Of a DNA stretch of 37,682 nt, positions 32,090 to 37,682 are shown piece after piece; the stretch's first letter is position 1, and every line of letters starts with the position of its first letter. The notes under the pieces are model-generated. The model worked only from the letters and a program-made list of their open reading frames with translations. It had not been told where the DNA came from and did no database searches. A program made the translations under genes and the position numbers. The stretch is from Gammaproteobacteria bacterium (GTDB lineage: Bacteria; Pseudomonadota; Gammaproteobacteria; Steroidobacterales; Foliamicaceae), in NCBI GenBank assembly GCA_028821145.1, contig JAPPHC010000074.1, positions 1 to 37,682 on the forward strand. The letters run 5' to 3'.

Positions 32090-34423
32090 ATGGCCAATCA
32101 TGCAATTCGGACTCGCATAGAGAGCCTTGCAGAAACTCGGACGCGTCTGGTCTTGCCCTCCCTGATGGCGGTCGCCGCCCTCCTCGCGGGCGACCTTGCA
32201 CTGGCGCAGGACGACGGCCAGCTCGAAGAAATCGTCGTCACCGCGCGCAAGCGCACCGAGAACCTCCAGGACGTCCCGCTGTCGATCACCGCGATATCCG
32301 GCGTCGACCTGGAACGCGCTTCGGTTTATGCGCTCGATGACCTGGCCGAAATTACGCCCGGCCTGACCTATCAGAACATCGGCGCGTTCAACACCCCCAC
32401 CATTCGCGGCCTGTCGCAAACCAGCCAGATCGGCCTGCAGGGCAACGTGGGCGTGTTCATCGACGGCGTGTTCCTCAACAACCGTTCGTCGCTGGAGTTC
32501 GGCGTGCTGGACCTGGAGCGGATCGAGGTGGTCAAGGGGCCGCAGGGCGCGCTCTACGGGCGCAACACCTTCGCCGGCGCCATCAACTACGTCACCCGCA
32601 GCCCTTCGACGGACGACATCGGCGGCAGGCTGTCCGCTGAAATCGGCAACGAGGGCCGCTGGGAGATCGGCGGTTCCGTCAACTTCCCGCTGGGCGAGAA
32701 CGCCGCGGTGCGCGTGTTCGCCGCAACCAGCGAGTTCGACGGCACGGTCACCAACGCACGCGGGGGCGACAAGCTCGGCGGCTACGACGAGCGGACCTCG
32801 TACGGCCTGTCGGCCATTTTTGACCCTTCCGAGAACCTGAGCGTGAAACTGTTCGCCGCGCGCACCGAAGTCGACGAGGACCAGCCGCCGCTGATCCTCG
32901 TGCCGGTAGCGCGCAATGACTGCGGCGCTACCTACAACCTGCCCGACGGCCGCGTATTCAATTCGCTCTACTGCAGCGGACTGCAGGCAGGCGACGCGCC
33001 CAACCTCAACGCGCTGGGCAAGGGCCAGGTCGGCGATTTCACGCTGGCCTACCTCAACGTCGAATACGACCTCGGATTCGCCACGTTGACGGTCAACATC
33101 TCGGACTCCGAATCGGAATACTCCACGCTGGTCGACAACGTGTCCAACCCGGTTGCCGAGACGCTTCCGCTGGGACCGCTGGGCTTTTCGGCGCAGTTCT
33201 TCACCAATTCCGCCGGCGACGTGGCCGAACAGCAGTCCTACGAAGTCCGGCTGGCTTCGAACGACGACGGCCCGCTGGGCTGGCTGATCGGCGGTTCCGT
33301 GTTCAATACGCTCACCGGCAGCGTGCTGTCCAGCGTCTCCACGCTGCTCGCCAACCCCACCGAACTGGGCCGGATTTCGTTCGTGCCGAACCGGCTGGAT
33401 ACCGACGTAAACGCCGTCTTCGGCTCGGTTTCCTACGCCTTTGACGACAGGAACAGGCTGAGCGCGGAGATCCGCTACACCGAGGAAGACCAGTTCCTGG
33501 AGCGCACGGTGATGATCTTCTTCATCCCGAATTTCCCGACCTCCGTGACCTCGGCGGCCTCGGAGTTCAGCTACACGACGCCCCGCGTCACCTACGAGTA
33601 CGCCTGGAACGACGACACGCTGCTCTACGCCTCGGCGGCCCGCGGCGTCAAGTCCGGCGGCACCAACGGCGCGGCGTTTGCCGACACGCCGTATGCGGAC
33701 TACCTGGAGGAATCGAACTGGACCTACGAGGTCGGCATCAAGACGTCGATCCTGGACGGCCGCGGCGTCTTGAACGCCACCGTCTATTCGGTCGACTGGA
33801 CCGACCTGCAGATCCCGGCCCCGCCCGACCTGCAGATCGGCACCGCGATCGTGAACGCCGCCGGAGCGACATCCACCGGCGTCGAGATCGACACCACGAT
33901 CAACCTGACCGACAACTTCACCGTCCGCGCCGCCGCCACCTGGCTGAATCCGGAATTCGACAGCGGCACGGTGGACGCCGCCATTTCACCGCTGTGCGGC
34001 GACCGCGCCGTGATTCCGCCCACCGTGGCGTGCAGCACCGAAGTGGGCGGCCAGCAACTCCCGCGCACCTCCGATTTCCAGATCTATGTGGGCGCCACCT
34101 ACACCTGGCCGCGCGTCATCGGCGATTTCGACGCCTACGTGCGGGTGGACACCAGTCACCAGGCCGGCAAGTACTCGCTGAGCCTCAACCAGCAGGACCA
34201 GGGCGACATCAACCTGACCAACCTGCGGATCGGGCTTGAGTCGGAGCGCTACGAGATCGCGCTCTGGGCGGAAAACGTGTTCGACGAGGAATACAACGAC
34301 CGCGTGACCGTCACGACCGACCCGGCCGCCGGCTTTGCCTGCGCCGGCTGCGGCATCACCGTGGCGCGCTTCTACCCGGGCAACACGCGCACCTTCGGGC
34401 TGCGCGGCACCTGGCGGTTCTGA
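32090..34423 (+). CDS. TonB-dependent outer-membrane receptor, second copy
   Basis: A 777-residue receptor. Start at ATG 32090, seven bases after GGAGG; longer in-frame starts add a leader without signal-peptide character. The signal peptide ends near residue 39 (ALA-QDD) and the TonB box is EEIVVTARK (46-54). The plug has TIRGLSQTSQ and IEVVKGPQGALYGRNTFAG with INYVTRSP. The barrel ends in FGLRGTWRF. It differs strongly from the receptor at 10066-12237 outside the plug, so the ligands probably differ. Four bases later the DUF1838 copy D gene starts, so the two are co-transcribed and perhaps linked in function: import across the outer membrane, then periplasmic handling. Several paired cysteines in the outer loops are unusual for such a receptor. 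Confidence 0.95.
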   Translation: MANHAIRTRIESLAETRTRLVLPSLMAVAALLAGDLALAQDDGQLEEIVVTARKRTENLQDVPLSITAISGVDLERASVYALDDLAEITPGLTYQNIGAFNTPTIRGLSQTSQIGLQGNVGVFIDGVFLNNRSSLEFGVLDLERIEVVKGPQGALYGRNTFAGAINYVTRSPSTDDIGGRLSAEIGNEGRWEIGGSVNFPLGENAAVRVFAATSEFDGTVTNARGGDKLGGYDERTSYGLSAIFDPSENLSVKLFAARTEVDEDQPPLILVPVARNDCGATYNLPDGRVFNSLYCSGLQAGDAPNLNALGKGQVGDFTLAYLNVEYDLGFATLTVNISDSESEYSTLVDNVSNPVAETLPLGPLGFSAQFFTNSAGDVAEQQSYEVRLASNDDGPLGWLIGGSVFNTLTGSVLSSVSTLLANPTELGRISFVPNRLDTDVNAVFGSVSYAFDDRNRLSAEIRYTEEDQFLERTVMIFFIPNFPTSVTSAASEFSYTTPRVTYEYAWNDDTLLYASAARGVKSGGTNGAAFADTPYADYLEESNWTYEVGIKTSILDGRGVLNATVYSVDWTDLQIPAPPDLQIGTAIVNAAGATSTGVEIDTTINLTDNFTVRAAATWLNPEFDSGTVDAAISPLCGDRAVIPPTVACSTEVGGQQLPRTSDFQIYVGATYTWPRVIGDFDAYVRVDTSHQAGKYSLSLNQQDQGDINLTNLRIGLESERYEIALWAENVFDEEYNDRVTVTTDPAAGFACAGCGITVARFYPGNTRTFGLRGTWRF

Positions 34424-34427
34424 CAAC

Positions 34428-35432
34428 GTGGCCGATGAAGCCCGGGCCGCCGCCGCCGTGGCCCCGGACCATCACGATCCCGTAAGACGGAGCATGCTCG
34501 CCGCGATCGGCGGCACACTCGGGGTCCTGACCGCCGGGTCCGCCATCAACTCCCTCTCCGCGCAGGAGGGGGAAAAGGACTCCGAGGGCGTTTACCGGGA
34601 CGGCGTATTCAGTTCCTACTACCGCCCCAAGCGGTTCGAGAACAACGAAATGGACCGGCAGCCCTGGACCGCCGACATAACGGGCAACTTCGACACCAAC
34701 CACCCGTACCACAATCGCCTCGCCCGGATGAAGATGTCCAACAACCTGTCCGGCAAACGCACCTACGTGCCGATGCTGATCCGGAAGGTCCTCGCCCGGC
34801 CCGACATTCCCGGCGGCGTGCTGCTGGGATCCGCCGCGATGTTCACCTGGCAGCTACAGGTTCCGGACCCGGACGAGTTTCCCGATGCGCCGGAGGGCTC
34901 CATGGTGATGCGCACGGTGTATACGGCGCTCTATCTCGACCCGGAGACCATGGAGCCGGTGGAGCGTATCGTGAATCCCTTCAACGGCGTCGCGATGGAA
35001 CTCGAGGACTACCTGTCCATCGAGACCTTTCTGCTGTTTCCGACCGGCGGCTCACGCCTGGTGCAGGAACCGGAATTCATGGACGACGATCCGGACGCCC
35101 CGAAGCTGACCCTGATCAAGCAATGGGGGGATGACGCCGTTCTATTCATGGGCGGCACCTACAGCGAGCCCGGCTTACACCAGCCCCGGTTCACCGAACT
35201 CCAGTGGCGCTGCTCCTACGCCGACCTGATGGACCCTGAAAAGGACCCGATCGAGTCGTATTACAGCTTCACCGGCATCAGCAAGGCCTACGAGAAACCA
35301 TGGACCGGCTACGGCTACGAAGACGGCGAGATGCTGGTCGATTCCGCCATCGGCAAGAAGGTCCATAGCGTCGACGACATCCCCGACTACCACAAACGCG
35401 TCCTCGTAGAAAAATACCCCGACCGCATCTAA
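34428..35432 (+). CDS. DUF1838-family protein, Tat-exported (copy D)
   Basis: A 334-residue protein beginning at GTG 34428, four bases after the receptor stop. The N-terminus has the twin arginine DPVRRSMLAAIGGTLGVLTA with cleavage near LSA. It aligns clearly with copy B: NNLSGKRTYVPM, FTWQLQV, GSMVMRTVYTALYLDP, VNPFNG, CSYADLMDPEKDP, YYSFTGISKAYEKPW, GKKVHSVDDIPD and a final YPDRI. These are the DUF1838 signatures. Tight coupling to the receptor is the best clue to its role, suggesting that the family processes or binds the imported compound in the periplasm. No known catalytic motif is visible. A weak hairpin follows the stop. Confidence 0.82.
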   Translation: MADEARAAAAVAPDHHDPVRRSMLAAIGGTLGVLTAGSAINSLSAQEGEKDSEGVYRDGVFSSYYRPKRFENNEMDRQPWTADITGNFDTNHPYHNRLARMKMSNNLSGKRTYVPMLIRKVLARPDIPGGVLLGSAAMFTWQLQVPDPDEFPDAPEGSMVMRTVYTALYLDPETMEPVERIVNPFNGVAMELEDYLSIETFLLFPTGGSRLVQEPEFMDDDPDAPKLTLIKQWGDDAVLFMGGTYSEPGLHQPRFTELQWRCSYADLMDPEKDPIESYYSFTGISKAYEKPWTGYGYEDGEMLVDSAIGKKVHSVDDIPDYHKRVLVEKYPDRI

Positions 35433-35435
35433 CTT

Positions 35436-35451
35436 TGCCAAGATTGCAGCC
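35436..35451. repeat. Left copy of an imperfect 16-nt direct repeat
   Basis: TGCCAAGATTGCAGCC here matches TGCCAAAATTGCAGCC at 36076-36091 with one difference. The repeats bracket a 624-bp, less GC-rich segment holding two tiny membrane ORFs. The spacing and similarity suggest an insertion or recombination boundary, but no transposase or integrase is present. Confidence 0.45.
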
Positions 35452-35464
35452 CTAAAGTGCCAAA

Positions 35465-35484
35465 AAGCGCATACTTTTGCGCTT
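35465..35484 (+). terminator. Weak hairpin after DUF1838 copy D
   Basis: AAGCGC (35465-35470) pairs with GCGCTT (35479-35484) across an eight-base loop, about 33 bp after the stop. A T-run lies further on (35512-35517) rather than directly after the stem, so it is not a typical intrinsic terminator. Confidence 0.3.
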
Positions 35485-35544
35485 GATATCCGGCAGAAGT
35501 ACGAAATAGCCTTTTTTCACTCAAATCTGATTGAACTCTTCAGG

Positions 35545-35694
35545 TTGTCCAAACGCGCAACCACCATCTTGGAGTTTCTCGTTTTTTTGTCACTGGGCGT
35601 AGTCGCCGGGATCGCAATAGTTCAGCCAGTTAATGCACCGCAAGCAATTGCTGCTGGATTGGGTTGGACCGGCCTATTCACAAGAGACGTCTAG
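35545..35694 (+). CDS. Possible 49-residue membrane protein
   Basis: An open frame from TTG 35545 to TAG 35694 gives a basic N-terminus (SKRATTILEF), then one hydrophobic segment, LVFLSLGVVAGIAIV, and a tail ending GLGWTGLFTRDV. The pattern is that of a single-pass membrane protein. The same frame is open upstream to about 35430 without ATG or GTG, so it could also be the remains of a longer gene. No clear ribosome binding site is present. I do not recognise the family. Confidence 0.35.
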   Translation: MSKRATTILEFLVFLSLGVVAGIAIVQPVNAPQAIAAGLGWTGLFTRDV

Positions 35695-35760
35695 CGCCTT
35701 GCAGCAACAGAAATGTACCTTTCCGCCGAGTTTGGTATGATGATCATCGAGGTTTTTTCA

Positions 35761-35937
35761 ATGGACAGAAAAACATATAACCGCGCCACAAGGATTTGTT
35801 TGTTCTGCGGGGTGGGCGCCGCCATCCTTTACGAGTCAGCTGGTGAGCTTCAATGGATAGCCTTAGCGATGGCGGGACTGGCTGGCGCGGTGGCGTCCTC
35901 AGTTTATTTCTATTGCCACTTGAAGCGTCCCACCTAG
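35761..35937 (+). CDS. Small hypothetical membrane protein
   Basis: A 58-residue protein from ATG 35761, with GAGG about nine bases upstream. MDRKTYNRATRICLFC is a basic, cysteine-containing N-terminus. ICLFCGVGAAILYES and IALAMAGLAGAVASSVYFYC are two hydrophobic segments, and the C-terminus is HLKRPT. This resembles a two-helix hairpin in the inner membrane. The in-frame ATG at 35713 would add 16 residues without hydrophobic character. It lies in the less GC-rich segment between two imperfect direct repeats. I cannot assign a family or function. Confidence 0.5.
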   Translation: MDRKTYNRATRICLFCGVGAAILYESAGELQWIALAMAGLAGAVASSVYFYCHLKRPT

Positions 35938-36049
35938 ACGGATTCCTCCTAGCGGGCCATCAGGCAATCATCAGGCGCTCGCCCTTTGGTGTTGCGGACA
36001 AATAGAAGTCTCATCGGGCTTCCGTATAGCACATCAGTTCAGAGTTGAT

Positions 36050-36070
36050 ATGATAGGAGTTCTATCTCAT
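36050..36070 (+). promoter_or_regulatory. Candidate ParD operator
   Basis: GATAG (36052-36056) and CTATC (36062-36066) form an inverted repeat around a five-base centre, extended by ATGA/TCAT with a 2-nt bulge. It lies about 40 bp before parD. ParD antitoxins usually repress their own operon through such short palindromes. TATGAT at 36048-36053 could be an overlapping -10. Confidence 0.4.
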
Positions 36071-36075
36071 CCAAC

Positions 36076-36091
36076 TGCCAAAATTGCAGCC
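36076..36091. repeat. Right copy of the imperfect 16-nt direct repeat
   Basis: The partner of 35436-35451, ending 20 bp before the parD start. Between the copies, outside the two small ORFs, 35938-36049 contains a short direct repeat (CATCAGGC twice, 3 nt apart, near 35959-35977) and nothing else I recognise. Confidence 0.45.
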
Positions 36092-36111
36092 TTCATTGGA
36101 GGATAGCGGAC

Positions 36112-36366
36112 ATGGCAAAACGCGCAAGCCTGTTGATCAGCGAACCCAACGAGAAGTGGATTCAAGCGCAGATCGGCAGCAAGGAATTTTCCAGCCGTAG
36201 CGAGGTGCTGAACGACCTGATCCGTCAGGCGCGGGAGACCGAGGCGATCCGCGAGCGGCTCAAGTTGGCGGAAACGTCGACTAAAGAGCGTGGTTGGGTG
36301 ACAACAACGCCGGATGAAATGCTGGACGGCTTCAAGGAAAGCGCCCGTCGAGATGGCGAAATATAG
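36112..36366 (+). CDS. parD: ParD-family antitoxin
   Basis: An 84-residue ribbon-helix-helix antitoxin. The N-terminal strand ASLLISEPNEKWIQ, the helix QIGSKEFSSRSEVLNDLIRQ and the RQARETEA continuation match type II ParD/CopG-like proteins. The C-terminal half (TTTPDEMLDGFKESARRD) is the flexible toxin-binding region. GGAGG lies nine bases before the ATG. It overlaps the toxin gene by 14 bp, the usual coupling in which antitoxin is made first. An inverted repeat upstream is a plausible self-repression site. It would neutralise ParE, a gyrase-directed toxin, and stabilise this region during replication. Confidence 0.88.
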   Translation: MAKRASLLISEPNEKWIQAQIGSKEFSSRSEVLNDLIRQARETEAIRERLKLAETSTKERGWVTTTPDEMLDGFKESARRDGEI

Positions 36367-36640
36367 ACTCGCTCCCGAAGCGGAAGCCGACTTATATCGT
36401 ATTTGGCTCTACGGCGCGCGGCAGTGGGGAATCGCCGCTGCCGACAACCATTACAGGGCATTTCACGAACGTTTCGAAGCGATCGCGGCCAACCCACTGC
36501 AATATCCGGCCGTGGACCATATTCGCGAGGGTTACCGCCGCAGTGTGCTCGGCAGGGACAGCATCTATTTTCGGGTTGACGGCGAGACATCGGAGATCAT
36601 GGCGATCATCGGACAGCAGAACCTCGATGAATGGCTTTAG
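36353..36640 (+). CDS. parE: ParE-family toxin
   Basis: A 95-residue RelE/ParE-superfamily protein. It starts MAKYRLAPEAEADLYRIWLY and continues QWGIAAADNHYRAFHERFEAI, NPLQYPAVDHIREGYRRSV and GRDSIYFRVD, matching ParE in order and length. ParE toxins inhibit DNA gyrase; RelE-type ribonuclease residues are not evident, so ParE is the better call. The ATG lies inside parD, 14 bp before its stop. Intact length and motifs suggest a functional pair. Its location next to a segment with direct repeats and tiny ORFs suggests recent acquisition, an inference. Confidence 0.88.
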   Translation: MAKYRLAPEAEADLYRIWLYGARQWGIAAADNHYRAFHERFEAIAANPLQYPAVDHIREGYRRSVLGRDSIYFRVDGETSEIMAIIGQQNLDEWL

Positions 36641-36661
36641 TCGTCCACCGATCGCCTCACA

Positions 36662-37682
36662 ATGAGAACTACTCTGAAGTTCGCTGCGCTTGCAACGGTG
36701 TTTATGCCGGTTGCTGGCGCACTGGCGGCTGGCTCCGGGGTGTTTGATCTGGAGATTGGGGATTCGGAGCGGAAGGGGCGGCACGCTCCGTTGGTGCTTG
36801 ATGGCATTACCGACGCCGCTACCGGTGATCTCCTGAACCCGCGGGAACTGGCGGAGCGGCTGGCCGATACGCGCATACTCTTTATTGGTGAGGACCACAC
36901 CGACATGGACTTTCACCGGGTGCAGGCGAGAATCCTGGAAGAGCTGCACCGCGCCGGTCGCGAGGTGATGATCGGGCTGGAAATGTATCCGTATACGCGC
37001 CAGGCAAGCCTCAACGACTGGAGCGCCGGCTCGCTGACCGAGGAAGAGTTTGTCGAATCGTCCGACTGGTACGAGAACTGGGGTTATCGCTGGGACTACT
37101 ACCGGCGCATCTTTCTGTTCGCCAGGGACAACGGCATCCCGATGTTCGGCGTGAACGTTCCGCGCAACTATGTAAGAACGGTGCGCACGGAGGGCTTCGA
37201 GGGATTGAGCGCCGAGCAGGCTGCGTATATGCCGGAGTCCGTGAACACAAACAGCGACGAGCACCGGCAGTTGTTCCGCGCCTATTTCGCGGAAGACGAC
37301 GCACTGCACGCGGCCATCAGCGAAGAGCAGTGGGAAGGCATGTTCCGGGCGCAGTGCACCTGGGACGCGGCGATGGGCTGGAATGCGCAAATGGCGCTCG
37401 AACAGCACGGTGGCGAGGACGCCATCATGGTGGTGCTGATCGGAGCGGGCCACGTCACCTACGGCCTGGGCGCCGAACGTCAAATCACCGATGCGTTCGA
37501 CGGCCGGATCACTTCCCTGGTGCCGGTACCGATACGCGACGGCGACAACGAACCGGTGCACGAGGTAAGGGCTTCGTACGCCGACTTCATCTGGGGCGTG
37601 CCGCCCGAAACCGAACCCGCGTATCCCAGCCTGGGCGTTTCGCTGATGGGCGCCGTGGGCTCGTCCCCGACCAGCGTCATTC
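36662..37682 (+). CDS. ChaN-like haem-binding uptake protein, 3' end beyond the window
   Basis: The open frame from ATG 36662 runs past the right edge (340 codons visible). A signal peptide is present at residues 1-20 (FAALATVFMPVAGALA) with no lipobox. The ChaN/Tiki-superfamily domain follows: ILFIGEDHTDMDFHRVQ, LEMYPYTRQASLNDWSAG, and WGYRWDYYRRIFLFARDNG with IPMFGVNVPR. Further on, VVLIGAGHVTYGLG supplies a conserved His near the presumed haem site. The final visible part, about residue 300 on, has SLGVSLMGAVGSSPTSV, possibly the start of a PDZ-like extension seen in some relatives. Members bind haem or act as metal-dependent proteases at the cell surface. No ribosome binding site is visible. 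Confidence 0.85.
   Translation, partial: MRTTLKFAALATVFMPVAGALAAGSGVFDLEIGDSERKGRHAPLVLDGITDAATGDLLNPRELAERLADTRILFIGEDHTDMDFHRVQARILEELHRAGREVMIGLEMYPYTRQASLNDWSAGSLTEEEFVESSDWYENWGYRWDYYRRIFLFARDNGIPMFGVNVPRNYVRTVRTEGFEGLSAEQAAYMPESVNTNSDEHRQLFRAYFAEDDALHAAISEEQWEGMFRAQCTWDAAMGWNAQMALEQHGGEDAIMVVLIGAGHVTYGLGAERQITDAFDGRITSLVPVPIRDGDNEPVHEVRASYADFIWGVPPETEPAYPSLGVSLMGAVGSSPTSVI

Noticed and set aside
35428-36091. Integron cassette array with attC sites
   Set aside because: An RYYYAAC-like match occurs near 35428 and a toxin-antitoxin pair is close, but no paired GTTRRRY site, folded attC or integrase was found.

Overview
The window is GC-rich, almost fully coding chromosomal DNA. It probably comes from a gammaproteobacterium or another pseudomonad. 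The evidence is two long TonB-dependent receptors with EEI(I/V)VTA TonB boxes, a classical glutathione-type GloB, HigA and ParDE modules, Tat-exported proteins and frequent TTG/GTG starts. No 16S rRNA, tRNA or single-copy phylogenetic marker is present, so the species cannot be named. The gene content (hydantoinase, amidase, MmgE/PrpD, receptors, MFS transporters, SDRs) suits a heterotroph that scavenges and breaks down small organic molecules.

Layout. (1) 1-2431: the 5' end of a CoxG/SRPBCC gene faces a DeoR-type regulator, followed by an amidase. (2) 2468-9933: a hydantoinase/oxoprolinase locus. One MmgE/PrpD gene is divergent. hyuA, hyuB and a second MmgE/PrpD gene are joined by 4-bp ATGA overlaps, and a divergent YrdC-domain protein follows. 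(3) 10066-18943: TonB receptor, two paralogous MFS transporters flanking a VOC protein, moeA, and a lipoprotein that joins a one-haem cytochrome c segment to a Vgb-like propeller. (4) 18940-20274: a convergent class III aminotransferase. (5) 20362-21891: a higA antitoxin whose toxin gene appears reduced to seven codons, a DUF488 gene and a moaB-type gene. (6) 21899-24983: two tandem SDRs, an alpha/beta hydrolase and gloB, tightly packed. (7) 24984-25188: a palindromic REP-like element and a 10-bp tandem repeat. (8) 25189-35432: a Tat-exported five-blade-propeller protein, an alpha/beta hydrolase lacking the expected catalytic His, four DUF1838 proteins, a LysR regulator with a palindromic T-N11-A site, an NmrA-like protein and a second TonB receptor. 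(9) 35433-36111: a less GC-rich stretch with two tiny membrane ORFs, bounded by imperfect 16-nt direct repeats. (10) 36112-37682: a parDE pair and the 5' part of a ChaN-like haem-binding protein gene.

How the genes may work together. In the left half, the receptor and MFS carriers could import a cyclic amide or related N-containing compound. HyuA/HyuB and the amidase would open or hydrolyse it, and MmgE/PrpD, VOC and the aminotransferase would process the products. In the right half, repeated DUF1838 genes sit with a regulator, an NAD(P)-binding protein and an outer-membrane receptor. This looks like an undescribed substrate-uptake and conversion locus, and it is the best candidate here for new biology. 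All functions are inferred from family resemblance and context; no database search was possible.
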